A stretch of DNA of 64,000 nt from Cudoniella acicularis (GCA_013054445.1 JAAMPI010000053.1:1-64000); one strand, 5' to 3'. Positions 32,820 through 47,382 are shown, numbered from the stretch's first letter. Translations and numbers: made by a program. The notes: generated by a model not told the origin, from the letters alone.

Positions 32820-34757
32820 CTACCCCTTGAAAGTATCATAAACACTCTTTGCTCTCAAGATATGTCCTTTGAAGTAGAAAATCCACGGTATGGGTGTTAA
32901 TGCAAGGCCCACGAAGGCAAATACGCTTCCTGCCCACTGTTGTAACACGGTTAGCCTTTGGTAAGATTATTTTCAGGTGGGTGGGAGAGGGAAGAGGGAG
33001 GGGTAAGAACTCACGTGTATACCCATCGCCTCATACATTTGTAACGTGAAGAGGGGAAATATAGCACCTAGGAGGTAGCGCCAGATGCCGTTTGCTGCTA
33101 CCGCGGAGGCACTCGTGTGTGCCTGATAGACGTCTACTACTGTTGGGTTGTTAGGCTCTGTTTTTGGGGTTGAGGTTGGAGGGATGAAAGGGGACTTACG
33201 ATAAGTAGTCACGCTGAGGAATATCGAGAGAGTGCCCCAGCCGAAAGGAACTCCCGCGAGGACTGGCACGATCCAATGTACGTTGTGTCGTGGGGACCAG
33301 GCGAACCACTTTTATTGCCAGTTAGCACCCCTTTTCAAAACCTTTACACTAGGAAAGAGCAAAACTTACAAATAAGCCAATAGGTAACATGAAACTTCCT
33401 ACCAGTGCAGCATAAAGTCTATGTTCCGGCGCGGGCTTCCCCCCTGCTTTGTGCGTAGCTTTTCGATAGAGTGTTGCATCGAAGTATGCGAAAGAGGAAA
33501 CGGCGCAGATGAACCCGGCTAGGAGGCCGAGGAAGGTTAGGCCGACTTGCTTTTGGTTGAAGTGATAGACGGATTGGAAGACGTAGCTATAGGAGCCGAA
33601 GAAGGAAAACATCATGGCGAAGGCAAAAGCGGTGTATAGGCTTAGGCATGCTACCAGTGGCTGAAAGTGGTGTGTTAGTTGATTGTCATGATGAAATAGG
33701 AGGGGAAGTAATGAGAAGGGGATAATTGGGGAGACTTACCTCCATAAGCATCATGTGTAAGGGTCTGAACACAGCCACCCGCAACTTTCGTATCAGGAGC
33801 CGAGTTGCTCCTGTTTGGTGAACAAGCTTCTTCCCGCGAGCTTTCTCTCGAAGGTACAGGATGCGTTGTTTGGACGTTTCTTGCATGAACCCGGCGGAGA
33901 GTAAGATTGGTGCCGCAATCATCATTATTACCCACATAGAATACCTCCAGTTATTGTTGTATTCGTCGATGATGTATGCACCAGTGAGAGGCCCCAGTGC
34001 CGGGCCCAAAAAGGGAGACAATATAAAGAAGAGAGCTGCACGACCGTTGTGTTTTGGTGGCCATAGATCTGCGATTGTGCCTGGACTTTGTTAGACACCT
34101 AAATGATTTATGGAAATAGATCAACTTACCTGCTCCCACTGATAATGCCCCAGATCCACAAGCCCCAGCAAGCAAACGACCTATGATCAGTTGCGTAATA
34201 TTATTCGAAGAGCCAGAAACTGCTGTAAATATCAGGAGTAGAGGGAGAGTTGTCCAATAAATAGCTCGGCGGCCGTACAATTCCGATAGAGGAGCTGCGA
34301 ACATAGGTCCTACAGTAAAACCAAGTGTGTATAAAGACAGAGGAAGAATGGCGATTTCCCTCTCAACGTTAAATCTAATCATAACAAAAGGGATTGCTGG
34401 CACGTAAACGGATGTTCCAACTGTTCTAAAATATATTAGCAAGTGCTGAGAACGTTGGCAATTGAGCACTCACATTACAAAGCCGTACAGAGCTCCAATG
34501 GCAGTGTGCATTATGCGTTTCCATAATGGCCAGTTGCGAGGATTGCCTGCGTCTTCGTCTGATTCCCAGTCAAGCTTCTCAATGACGGTTCCACTTTCAG
34601 GAGTTGATGAATCTGACTCCTCCGACTGCTCCCCTTCATCATGTCGTTTTGTTGGAGGTTTTTCAAGGACCTCTGAAGTGTTGTGTGCTTCCACGTCAAG
34701 TTCTTGCCTTTGTTCCATCTTTCCAGGATCCTCGTCAATAGAAGAATTGTGAGTCAT
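32820..34757 (-). CDS. MFS drug/H+ antiporter (DHA1-like), 7 exons
   Basis: Exons on the complement are 34474-34757, 34130-34425, 33740-34080, 33370-33660, 33200-33308, 33015-33139 and 32820-32936. All borders are GT-AG, phases are continuous, and they give 520 aa. An acidic cytosolic N-terminus of about 75 residues precedes WESDEDAGNPRNWPLWKR, typical of TPO1/FLU1-like carriers. The loop SELYGRRAIYW matches MFS motif A, and LGPALGPLTGAYI matches antiporter motif C; about twelve hydrophobic helices follow. Likely a plasma-membrane proton antiporter exporting drugs or metabolites; the substrate cannot be read from sequence. It is the first intact gene right of the repeat compartment. An intact frame and good splice sites argue it is functional. 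Confidence 0.9.
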
Positions 34758-35813
34758 GGTTGAGGTACTTGCTGGCTAAAAGGGCTTGGAGCAAAAAAGG
34801 TAGAGGCGGGGAAGGGGAAAATTGTTATACACTATAAGTAGAGGAAGTATGTGAAACTTCTGCGATGTAGAAGGAAGAATACAAGAAGCTTCAACCAAGT
34901 TCAACAAGCAATGATATGTATCTGAGAGGTCCGAGAAACCTTGAGTTACATACTCAACATAGGTAGCGGCTTCTCATAACGCCGTGGCCCCACTGTATTG
35001 CAATTCCGTTTGCTCCGTATGAAAGGCATGCTTTGCGCCTCAAAAAACAAGATGCGAGTTGATAGATGAGTAAACAATAATTGGCACCCGAGCCGCAAAT
35101 ATTGTCGCAATCGGGGCGTCTTAGCTAGATTGGCTTGGTCACAAATAAGCTACTGGCCCCTTGACAACAACAAAGACTGGTTTCTGTTGAGACTGCCTGT
35201 ACAATTTCACAAACCAATTACGCTGCTGAATAATAATGATGGTTATGATGGAAGAGAATCCCGCGCGTGAACACAGTACAGTGAATAAACATTTGCCATC
35301 CAGCGCGCTATGCTGCTGCAGAGCCCTGACTCGGACCTCATTTGGGAAGTGCTCTGTAATCATGCTGTGTGATTGAGCAAGCCACTTGTCTGTTTTATAA
35401 TGCCTTGAGTGGTGCGGTTGATGGAACTAGAAGACATGAACAAGGGGCCGGGTTTTACGCACGAAGGGACCGAAGTGATCATGGTGTTTTCAACTACTTC
35501 AGATTTTTGCCTCGGCACGAGATTACTCATCAGCATCACGTGCAGGACTTCAGTTCCTGCATCGTGTCGCATGCCTGCTTCAAATGCAGCAATATAATTG
35601 TACCAATAAATCATTGGCAAAGCCAATCTAAGAATTGAAGATTCAACTATAAACCTACCCTGCTAGCCTTAATTCCAATTTGCTGGTCAGCTGAGAAGAC
35701 CCGACGAATTGGAGAATTATCCAATCACGCCCCTATGATTGGTCGAGCTGACCCAAGCTCGGCAACAACCGTAGAAATGATACGAGAGCTTCAACACCAC
35801 GACCTCCAATGCG
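34758..35813. other. Intergenic region between divergent MFS and COX10 genes
   Basis: Holds the promoters of both neighbours. Open frames of up to 92 codons overlap on both strands but show no domains or splice context, so I see no gene. Confidence 0.6.
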
Positions 35814-37388
35814 TTGGTCAAGAATCGACAGCAAGCAATGATTATACGGTCTCCAGCAGTGAGCGCCTTCAGATCCAATGGCCTCACTACCGTATGTCTA
35901 TCATGCCTTTTCAAGACGACAAAAGCACCATCCCGAACAATAGCGAGAAATATCTCAAGGGCATCCAGCCTTAGAACTGCCATTGCAACCAATGCACCCG
36001 CACCGCGATTGCGAGATGGTTACTTTTCACCAAATACCTTGCTGGAGAAGGTACGGGCAGGCTCGAGGAGGGAAGCAATAACTTCATCAGCTTCAGCGAC
36101 TGGGTCAATTGCGAACAAAAACGAATCTTCAAAACATGCCACTTCCACCCCTCCAACAACCTCTACACAAGACCTCCCTCACCGACGACGTCAAGCCGCC
36201 CGGCGCGCTGCTTCTGCAAAGGCCTCAGAGGCTGACCTAGTTCTTCCCGAAAATACATCCTCGAAATTGACCGAAAATGCTTCCGCGCAGCCCGTCAATT
36301 CGGTTCGCCGACTTATACCAGTCCTACTCTCCCTCTCGAAACCTCGCCTTTCCGTTCTTGTCGTTCTCACAGCCATGGCGTCGTACTCTTTATACCCAGT
36401 TCCCGAATTACTTTCTCCATCCTTGACCGATACGCCGTCCCTCTCGACCCTTACACTCTTTTTCCTCACGACAGGAACAACGCTCTGCGCAGCATCTGCG
36501 AACGCTTTTAATATGCTCTATGAGCCGAAATGGGATGCCATGATGAGCCGAACTCGAAACCGGCCTCTCGTCCGAAAATTGATATCTACAAGGGGAGCAG
36601 CATTATTTGCAATTGTTAGCGGGGTGTTAGGGACTGCTGGGTTATATTTTGGTGTTAATCCAACTGTATCATTCCTTGGATTTTTGAACATCCTCCTCTA
36701 CGCTGGAGTCTATACACCCATGAAGCGTATTTCATGGCTCAATACGTGGGTTGGTGCTATTGTGGGAGGAATTCCACCGATGATGGGTTGGGCGGCTGCA
36801 GCAGGCCAGTCTGCTACACAAGCTGGAGATTGGAAGGAGCTATTGCTCGGAGAACAAAACCTTGGGGGTTGGTTGTTAGCAGGGTTACTCTTTGCTTGGC
36901 AATTCCCGCATTTCATGGCTCTTTCTTGGGCCATCCGAGAAGAGTACAAGAATGCTGGATATAAAATGCTCTGCTGGATGAATCCTGCTAGGAATGGTAG
37001 GGTAGCATTGCGATACAGTCTGGTCTTCTTTCCCATCTGTATAGGATTGTGCTATGCAGGTGTGACTGAATGGAGCTTTGCCGTCGCAAGTGCACCTGTC
37101 AACGTCTGGTTGGTCAAGGAGGCTGTGAGGTTCTGGAAACTGGAGGGACATAAGGGAAGTGCTCGGGGGCTGTTTTGGGCTAGCGTTTGGCACCTTCCCG
37201 TTGTGATGATTCTAGCAATGGTCGAGAAGAAAGGAATGTGGCAGCGAGTGTGGAGGGCGGTGGTAGGAGAACCGGATATCGACGATGAGGATTGGATCGA
37301 TGAGGACGAGGAGGAGGCTGTGTTGTCAGCGAGGAAGGTTAAGCCGGACGTTAGGGCTGCGGCGATTGCACTGCCGCCGGCGAGATAA
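35814..37388 (+). CDS. COX10: Protoheme IX farnesyltransferase (heme O synthase), mitochondrial
   Basis: A single exon of 524 aa; ATG 35,838 (residue 9) is an alternative start. The enzyme adds a farnesyl group to heme B to make heme O, the first step to heme A for cytochrome c oxidase, in the mitochondrial inner membrane (EC 2.5.1.141). A Ser/Arg-rich N-terminus fits a mitochondrial presequence. The UbiA prenyltransferase core follows from about residue 165: SKPRLSVLVVLTAM, ANAFNMLYEPKWDAMMSRT (Asp-rich prenyl-diphosphate site, residues 230-247), YTPMKR (300-305), VGAIVGGIPPMMGW (313-326) and WQFPHFMALSW (362-372). Eight to nine hydrophobic helices are visible. The acidic C-terminal tail (DIDDEDWIDEDEEEA) is lineage-specific. 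Length is as usual for fungal COX10. Confidence 0.96.
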   Translation: MVKNRQQAMIIRSPAVSAFRSNGLTTVCLSCLFKTTKAPSRTIARNISRASSLRTAIATNAPAPRLRDGYFSPNTLLEKVRAGSRREAITSSASATGSIANKNESSKHATSTPPTTSTQDLPHRRRQAARRAASAKASEADLVLPENTSSKLTENASAQPVNSVRRLIPVLLSLSKPRLSVLVVLTAMASYSLYPVPELLSPSLTDTPSLSTLTLFFLTTGTTLCAASANAFNMLYEPKWDAMMSRTRNRPLVRKLISTRGAALFAIVSGVLGTAGLYFGVNPTVSFLGFLNILLYAGVYTPMKRISWLNTWVGAIVGGIPPMMGWAAAAGQSATQAGDWKELLLGEQNLGGWLLAGLLFAWQFPHFMALSWAIREEYKNAGYKMLCWMNPARNGRVALRYSLVFFPICIGLCYAGVTEWSFAVASAPVNVWLVKEAVRFWKLEGHKGSARGLFWASVWHLPVVMILAMVEKKGMWQRVWRAVVGEPDIDDEDWIDEDEEEAVLSARKVKPDVRAAAIALPPAR

Positions 37389-37881
37389 AGACGAGCATAT
37401 GTAGGTAGGTAGCTGGAAGAAGCAGATAAGCATGTGTGGGGTGTTCAGGTATGCATTGGGGTCCATGTTATATGTGTGTGTGTGTGTAAGGGTATGATGG
37501 GATTCTTGGGCTGAAGAGCCAATGTCTCTGCTTATCGCAGGATTTGCTGTACTACTACAAGCTATATATTCTACACTTCTTGTCATAAGCATCATGATGT
37601 TTCGTCCGTATAGATCGAATTTGATCCTTTCGATCCCCTTTTTGCTCTCCCTCCCTCTCCCCTCCCTCTCTTTCCAGCTTCAAAGGAGTGTCTGTGGCTC
37701 AAAAATATTAAGTCACTCCCAAGAGCCGAAAATTGCATGCGCAAAAACACCTGAAACGCCAAACACCCCACAAAAGCAACCACACCATTTGTAGATCTTC
37801 CACTCCAGCCCCAGGTATATCTAACCTTAACCTTAACGACTCATCCACGTACAAAAAAAAAAAAAGAAGAGTGAAACGCAA
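37389..37881. other. Intergenic region between convergent COX10 and Myb-like genes
   Basis: Shared 3' region with a short GT microsatellite at about 37,470-37,486 and a run of 13 A at 37,853-37,865. No gene seen. Confidence 0.6.
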
Positions 37882-38955
37882 CTACCGCCCATTATTAGGC
37901 CGATTGATAATAGCATCAATGCCCATATCCATACTGGGCAACCTCTGCCCATGATGAGTATGCCCCTGATGACTCGTGACATACCCACCACCCCTCACAA
38001 TCGCATCTCCACCCACACTCCCGACACCACTGCCTCCACTATGACTATGATAATGTCCTTGATGATGATGCGGATTATGGCCTCCATATATAGAGGAAGT
38101 GCTGCGCTCGCTCTGGCCGCCGTCGCCGTCATACTCGGCTTCGAGGTCTTCGATCGAGATGCCGCTATCGTCGGCGTGGCCGTCGAAGCCCAGCATGTTG
38201 GAGGGGTTGTTGGGGTTGGAGTTTATGCTGTTGGTTGAGTCGAGCATGCGTTCGCGGCGGGCGTGGGCGCGGGCTGCTGTTTGGAGGTTTTTGAGGCCTT
38301 GGGACATGCACTGTTTTTTAACACATCAGTTAGTACGATTTTTTGAATTGAGAGTTGGGATGAAAGAAGGGTGGGGAGGACTAACCTTTTGCTCGACCAC
38401 ATTCCATTTCTCTCCTGTTTGCGCAGCCAGACTCGACCATATCTCCCTCCTCATATCCATGTAATTCTTCGCCAGATTCTCTAGCTTAATCCCATCCCAA
38501 TCATCCGCACTCCTGCGCTCCATAAGCCTTTCATGACGCTTCCGACACGCATTCGGCGTCTTATTAGGAAAATATGCTTGTTGGATAGGAGCCCAGTTCA
38601 TGCCTCCCGCACGTGCAGCCATGAGCGTCTGGTCGTCGGTGGGATTCCACGCCCCGCTCGAAGGGCGGATTGATGTTAAGGGCGCCGAGGGCATAGGTGC
38701 GTATTGGGGAGTGGCCATTGGGTGTTGTACCGGACCGCCGTTTGAGAAGTTGGAGGAGGTTTGCGTGTTGTAGGCTTGTTGTTGCTGTTGTTGTTGGGCT
38801 TGCTGCTGCATGCTGCTGGTGAGGGTCCCTGAGTAATATGTATCTGGCATGCGAGAGGAGCCTAGCGGTTCGTACTGGGTCGCTGCTGGCGCGCCGGGAC
38901 TCAGTGTGTAGTAACCGGAGGTTCTGATGGAACGGTGGCGGTCCCCTTTGGGCAT
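37882..38955 (-). CDS. Myb/SANT-like DNA-binding protein
   Basis: Two exons on the complement (38386-38955 and 37882-38310) with a GT-AG intron of 75 bases and a TACTAAC branch site give 332 aa. One Myb/SANT-like unit is visible at about residues 102-147: WNPTDDQTLMAARAGGMNW..FPNKTPNACRKRHERLMERR, with spaced Trp/aromatic residues. It is preceded by a polyglutamine stretch (QQQAQQQQQQQ) and followed by a long Ser/His/Gly-rich, probably disordered tail with a HHHQGHYHSHSGG segment. Likely a nuclear transcription factor; a single Myb-like unit in such fungal proteins is common. Targets are unknown. Confidence 0.85.
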
Positions 38956-39874
38956 TGTATAAAGAGGAGATGGGAGTAGGTGGTTGGAAGGGTTGGTTGG
39001 TTGGGTCGAGGGGATTAGGTATTAGATGCCCCGCCAGGAGGACTTCGTGTCAAACGAATGGATATGGATTGGATCTGAAAGCTGCAACGAGAGGCTGTGA
39101 AGCAAGCGATTGTTGAAAATTGATAGGAAAGAACAGAACGATCGATAAGAAAAGCGCATGGATGGGGTATCTGGAAACGAAGGGAAGCGGATCTAAGGAG
39201 AAAAGAGGGTCTTGGGAAAGGACTGGGCGGCCGATCTTTATACGGGATTTCTACAGCTCTGCAGAATCCAGTGGTTTGGGTCGACGATGGGGCAGATGGG
39301 GGCTGCAGCACCCCCTCACCAGGCCAAAAAAGAAATGTTTATAGCCTCACGACGAGACAGACGCCAGGATGTCCTAAATCGAGACCACGGACCAGCCATG
39401 AAACGGACGGGGCTCTTTCTTTAGACGGTGGTCGGTGGTGTAACTTGCGAAATGCCCACCCAAGAGACTGGCACTGGCACCAGAGATGAGATGAAAGAAT
39501 GAAACCAGCCGACATGACACAGTAGCCGCGCAGGTACTTCCAACAGTCTCTAGAGCCCGCGATGCGGAGAGGAAGTGACGTTTGAGGAGACGGATTGTGG
39601 GTACGAGTGGAATGAGCATGAGGATGATATTACCGGGTTTATGTTGTTTGATTGATTGGGAATTGAGGAGGTGTGTGCATTCAGCTGTGAGGTGTGGGTG
39701 TAACTGGTTGAGAATCACAGATTGGGAGATTGTGGAGAACTCTAGGAAGTTTGAAGACCTCGGGAGCGTCGAAATCTCTGGATACGAGGACTGCGGATTT
39801 TCAAGGACGCGCACAAAATCTAGAAACCAGTCAACATTTTTTTGGAAAAAGAATTACCCTCTTCAAGAACCACA
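38956..39874. other. Intergenic region, nothing convincing
   Basis: The promoter of the Myb-like gene and the 3' flank of the alpha/beta hydrolase. Overlapping open frames on both strands (for example 39,374-39,814 on the complement) have no recognisable domains and no splice context. Confidence 0.5.
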
Positions 39875-40857
39875 TCAAATCACCGCCGTTGTCTTCACAA
39901 GAAACTCTCCCACAAGCCTACCCACTTCCTCCGGCGCCTCAATACAATGCCAATGGCCCACTCCCTCTAGCACCTCTATCCTCTTCCATTCAGCACTCGT
40001 ACCATATGCATTCAAAATCGCCTTGGAAGATTCCAACGGCGAGGTTTTGTCCTCAGCTCCTGCGATGAGGAGTAGCGGGACTTTTATTCTTGGATAGTTG
40101 GGGGGATCGGCGTTGGAGATAGCTTTGCAAAGTGCGGTGTAGCCTCTTTGTGGGGTGGAGAGGATTAGAGAACGGATGAAGGCGTGGTGCAGGGAAGAGG
40201 ATTTGCTGCCTGTTGCTGCGGTTGGAATGGTGTTGGCGAGTGCTTCGAGGCCATCTGGGTGAGTGGGTGGTTAGTTGGTTTTGTTTAATGTCTGTAGAGT
40301 TAAAAATTAGGAGGTTGAAGAAAGGAGAATGGCAACAAACCATTCTTTACAGTTTCAATTCTCTTCGTAAAGACTTCAGCTAAAGCTAGAGTTGGTTGCA
40401 CGGGACCCAGGAGGACAACACTTGCAGTGATGTTGCGATAGTTTGCTGCAATGTAACTTGCCACAATGCCACCCATGGAGTGTCCCACTAGAGTTACTGT
40501 ACCCTGGATTTTCAGCTCTTCTATCAAGCATATGACGTCTTCGGCGATCTTGTGGATTGCTTCTGCTGAGGATGTGAGTTTTGAGAGTCCTGAACCAGAG
40601 GTATCGAGGGCGATGCAGCGCGTGAAGGCTAGGAGAGCTGGGACAATGGGTTTGTAGAAACACGATGATGAGCCAAGGCCGTGGATGAAGACTGTGGTTA
40701 GTGATGGTCCCGTTCCCGTTTGTGCATCGTCAGTGTAGAAGACATTTCTTGGGCTAGATTTCGGGCCGATGGGCATAAATGGCATTTTGAAGTCGTGAGA
40801 TTTTAGAGGGGAATGTAACAGGCGTGGAATTTCGAGAGAGAAACTTTTCAAAACCAA
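39875..40857 (-). CDS. Alpha/beta hydrolase
   Basis: Two exons (40341-40857 and 39875-40254) joined in frame across a GT-AG intron of 86 bases give 298 aa. The classic fold is complete: TTVFIHGLGSSS (oxyanion loop), LDTSGSGLS, the nucleophile elbow VGHSMGG, the acid in LIAGAEDKTSP and the base in GVGHWHCIEAP near the C-terminus. It resembles 3-oxoadipate enol-lactonase- and esterase-like hydrolases, but the substrate is not fixed by these motifs. No signal peptide, so probably cytosolic. It is tail-away from the FAD monooxygenase (849-base gap), so a joint role in breaking down aromatics is possible, not shown. Confidence 0.9.
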
Positions 40858-41706
40858 AAAAATTCAGTGTTCTCGTATTTGAATGGAGTTTGACCTGGAG
40901 GGAAAAATGGAGCTATGAAGTCAGATCTCTGATCTGTCCGAAGGACACAATTGGCCAATAAATGAAGAGAAGGGTGGCTGTGATGATGAAGTTGATAACT
41001 TGAAATCCATCCAAAAATATATGAGGGAGTGTAATTAAAATTACATGATGAGAGCAGGCTATTGGTCAATGGACCACTTCGGAGGGAACGGATGTTAAAA
41101 TGGAGGATCGGCACGTGACTATCCTCAACTTGAGGAAATTCGCGTCTTCCAATCATAGCTGCATTTGATACTGTGCATGAATATGTTACTTACATCAGGA
41201 TCTTTCGCCGCTTAAATTGCATGAACCTGTGAGGTACGTAGAACTTGGTCAAAGATGCAGAAGTTTTGTCCGGAATCAAAAGTACAGCTGAGGGAAGGAA
41301 AGTGGGTCAAGATGGCCGAGTCATCATACGCGGAAGCTTTCCGCATCGGGATACGACCTCTTCGCGTCGCGTCATCCTGCCCTTTTACATCCTCCATTGG
41401 TTCTTTCACACCAACAGATGACCCCCGCATTCTCACTTGTTGGTGGCACTTTTTTCCCCAGATGGGAGTTGTAAGCGGGACACCCTATTATCCAATGGTT
41501 GGTCCCGAATCAGTAGGATCACGGTCGATTTAGGGCTAAGCGCGATCGCTAGCTCGCTGGGTATCACTCTTGATACCTGTTTTGTTCTCCTTTATTTCTT
41601 CACATCTCTGTCCAGGTTATACGTCTTCAGAAGGACTCACTTGTCTGTTTACTATTGGGCATTGACGTCGTTCTCTTTTGTGGGATTTCACTATCGCACA
41701 AGAAGC
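40858..41706. other. Divergent promoter region of hydrolase and FAD monooxygenase
   Basis: An 849-base gap between the two starts. An upstream open frame (41,437-41,799) runs into the monooxygenase first exon in another context but shows no homology of its own. Confidence 0.55.
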
Positions 41707-44105
<2,399 letters not shown>

Positions 44106-44301
44106 TTCCTTGACTCTTCTGTTGTTAGGGAAGTGTTTTGGGACGAATGGGAACTAGAAAGGAACAGGTATGATCGATCTATGCTTTTGTTTAGCTTACC
44201 AAATCAAGGGCATCACTATAGGGCCCGTTCCCATCCGTTTCCACAGGTATGTTGAAAACAGCGTCGGGCGTCAAAGCCAATTCTTTACCCTATTTCTCTC
44301 T

Positions 44302-46289
44302 TCAAACACCGAAACCTTCCTTCTTCAGCTCCTCGAACAATTTCCGAGCGACATCCTCTTGTCCATTTTCTCTATCGAACAAATTCCACGACACGACAAA
44401 ATTACCTGGTCCCTCATTCTCCTGAACCATGGAGCGAAAGATTTGAGAAACGCCTTCAAAGCTATGGAGGAGCTTTTGTACTTTTAACGACAAATTTTTG
44501 AGCGGTGGTTTTTGGCGAGAAAATTCTATGATATTCGCAGCGATCGCAGCAGCAATAGGTGTAGCAGTGGAAGTGCCCCATTGCAACTTCTCTGTGTTAC
44601 CTGGCCAGGCACCAGGCACAGCTTCGCCTAGAGCAGTGAAATTATGCCAGTTTTTCCTGAGAAGAAGAAAAACACTTACCTCCATGGTTCTATAATGGTT
44701 ATGGACATCATGACGGTCTTTGAAGATGCGCGCGACGTATAATTGGGCTCCGGGAGCGATTCGAAGAATTAAAGAGGTCGCATGTGTACCATGGCCATGC
44801 TCATCAGCATCTGGTTCTCCTAAAGGTAGCCAACTACGGCGCTCAATTCGAGATTTCTCGTCCTGAATATCTTCATGACTACAGTCGATTCCGGTATCAA
44901 GAATAGCGACTTTGACATGAGGTTCGCCTATGGGTAATTCATCCATCAATCCCAAACACCGTTTCTCAAAATTATCGAACCATCGGTTTACCTTAGACTG
45001 ACTTGAATGCTATTAGTATAAACATATATATTTCTTGATTTCTTGAATCATTTGAAAGATTTCTGCCGCTTACATTTCTGGAGAAATGTTTCCTTCTTCT
45101 GAATCGAATAAGCCGGCATTTGAATCGCTAGATATATGTTTCTCCAAAGGCAGACCGCCGGGAGCAGAGCATGCTCGTTGACGCGACTTTCGCCTCCCGA
45201 TCGAGCTCGGTCTTTCTGCTTCGCCATTCTCGCTCGAACTCCTCCAGTCTCCAGCCCAACCGTTGACGTCTGGTTGTGTTTAGTTGTTTTTCCAGCTTCC
45301 TTTCTTGCTGGAGGTCATGGTGGCTCCTTCATGCTGGAGTCTTACCTCCAAACTTCGTTCCTCCTCAACACTCTCTGCATCTGCTAGTATCTGGTCTTGT
45401 TGGACCAAGATAGCCAATGAATCATTTAGTTGCATGCTGTCAAGCTTCAAGTCCTTTTCTGTCAGCTCCTGGAGATGTTGTCGCCCATTGGCACATATTC
45501 CACTCCGAGCACCTTTGGTTTCTCAGGGAGAATCATCAGAATCAGAAAACTGCAACGATATATGAAAGGGCGTTGGCAATCTCGCCCTGATTTGAATTAC
45601 TTCACTCTCTGAAGCGCGGCGCCTTGGGGTTCTTCGTCTTCTCCCCTCGCCCCCAATTGTGGGTTCTTCTCCAGTCTGCCCAATCTTGAGACTCACATGC
45701 ACACTTGGAGACGAAGTTCGAGATCGAGAAGTCGTATATTTTGGCTGATTGGTTTTACTCCCGTGACTTCTTACTCTACCTCTTCGCCTTACTGGTTGAT
45801 TCGACGCGTTTGCTTCTTCTGAGGAAGCAGAGTTCTCAGATTCGCTCGAACCCGACGACATATTATTCGAGCGATGCCAATATCCTCGAATGCTTGTATA
45901 TGCTTCTGGTGGTGTAGGTACTTGGGGAAGGAAATCATCTCCTGGAAAAGGAGAAACGCGTCGTTGGTTTCGTTGTACTCTTGGGGAGTGATTTCCCTCG
46001 ATAAGGCTTTCATTATTCTGCCGCGGGTGTCTTAGGTAACTGAATGTCTCCCGGGTATGCTGTTGGCGACCAGGCTGAAGGGTGGTTCTTGTGTTATCAG
46101 GAGTATTAGGATGACTAGTCCTCCGCCGAGGGGAGGCCGCTCTTTGATATCCAAGAGTTGGAATTGAAAGATTGTTCAGAGGGAACGAAATAGGGAAGAT
46201 CTCTCGATAAGACCCGATGGGCCAGTGGGCGGTATTGATGGGGTTCCTGGTGCTAGTTCAGGGTAGTCGCCCGCGTGATATCGATACAT
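44302..46289 (-). pseudogene. Subtilisin-like serine protease (S8) with N-terminal regulatory region, broken
   Basis: Read on the complement from ATG 46,289. A low-complexity Arg/Ser-rich N-terminal region is followed by a helical segment (LQELTEKDLKLDSMQLND) and an intron at 45,002-45,073. The S8 domain then starts with VKVAILDTGID (catalytic Asp) and DEHGHGTHATSLI (catalytic His), and ends with GTSTATPIAAAIAANI (catalytic Ser). The stretch of about 100 residues that normally lies between His and Ser, with the oxyanion Asn, is absent after ARIFKDRHDVHNHY. There is also a frameshift near 46,180, TGA at 45,523 and TAA at 45,280, so it is dead. It is divergent from the small gene at 46,588. Fungal S8 proteases of this layout often control cell-death effectors. 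Confidence 0.8.
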
Positions 46290-46587
46290 CTCTATAAATA
46301 ACACAATTAATACGTACCGCAGGCAAGCTACCACGAAATCGAGAAAGGATTGACGGGCAGAAAACCGAGGATTCGAGGAGCTTGCTTTTCTAGAAGTGGC
46401 CAAAATGAGACATGTGGCTTGGACTACGTAATCGGTCTCAGCTGGGAATGAGTCCGAGTGGCCACATTCTAGGATGATTTTACTAAAATTCTTCTCACTT
46501 CGATACCCCTCAGAACATCTCATCACCTCTCTTTCTCGTACTGGAATTTCCATCATCCCTCTCACCAAAAGTCTTCCTCCTATAACC

Positions 46588-47382
46588 ATGTCAACAAAGA
46601 AGTTCTTCGCAGCACCAACAAGAGAAAATCCCCCCGACGGACTCATCCGCATAAGAAACATCATCACCTCCCCCAAAGACCCCGAAAACTCCATCATCAA
46701 CCCGCCTCTCAAACTCCCCTCCTCAACTCCCCTCTACCACTCCCACCAAACCTACAGGAAATCCGAAAAAGAGAAGACTCTCAAAGGAACCATCGGCATC
46801 TTCGCATAATTCCTACAAAATCTCGGAATAGGAGTCAATGCTTCTGTCAAAATTAGTAGGACTCAAGTCGACGTGCTCTACTTCAAAGAACTGGAAACGC
46901 AGTTCTTCATCCCTACAGATGAGTACGTGTAGCAATGCGTGACGCTTCCCAGTGTACAAGCCCATTTACAGAAGAGAAATTCTTTGTACCTGATTACGGG
47001 GATCAAGATCGCCAAAGGGGCTTCAGTGTCTTGCACTACTTTAAAGAGTCGGGGCCTGAATTTGTCGACGGCGGTTGACTTGGCGGCACTTGGGGGTGTC
47101 CCTGTGCAAGTGGGCCCGAAAGTTGCAGTGGGGACGAGGTTGAAGGAAGTGCTTTCATTTGATGAGGTGGAGAATTTTGTGTTTGCGTATCGTTTGAGGA
47201 GGATTGATTATAGGAGGAGGAAGGTAAGGCATAGGGGGTTTGATGATGGTAAAGAGGATGGGAAAGGGAAACAGGGTGGCGATGACAGTAGTTACGAGCC
47301 TGGCTGCAGAAGTCTGTATCTTATAGGGCATTTTACTAGTAAATCGAAAATCGAAAACTTTAAAAACATAGTTAATAGATAG
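46588..47382 (+). pseudogene. Small protein paired with the protease; gasdermin-like effector suspected
   Basis: One frame runs from ATG 46,588 to 47,382 with two stops, TAA at 46,807 and TAG at 46,930. It begins MSTKKFFAAP and contains FIPTDEYV and YLITGIKIAKGASVSCTT, followed by a glycine-rich mixed alpha/beta stretch (VPVQVGPKVAVG, FVFAYRLRRIDY) and a highly charged tail. The last 30 codons are MITE sequence (47,292-47,581), so the true C-terminus is lost. I do not recognise a named family directly. The size (about 250 aa), fold pattern and head-to-head pairing with an S8 protease resemble fungal HET-Q1/RCD-1 gasdermin genes that are cut by neighbouring proteases. That link is inference. 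Confidence 0.45.

Noticed and set aside
33675..34094. Overlapping open frames within the MFS gene
   Set aside because: They are other frames of transporter exons and introns; splice phases support the seven-exon model.
35369..35638. Overlapping 60-90-codon open frames on both strands upstream of COX10
   Set aside because: No domain, no consistent splice structure, and they overlap each other in several frames.
39582..40097. 171-codon open frame on the + strand
   Set aside because: It overlaps the second exon of the alpha/beta hydrolase, which carries clear catalytic motifs on the other strand.
46176..46712. 178-codon open frame on the complement across the divergent gap of the protease pair
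   Set aside because: Only its last part coincides with the first exon of the protease relic; the rest overlaps the opposite-strand gene and has no domain.
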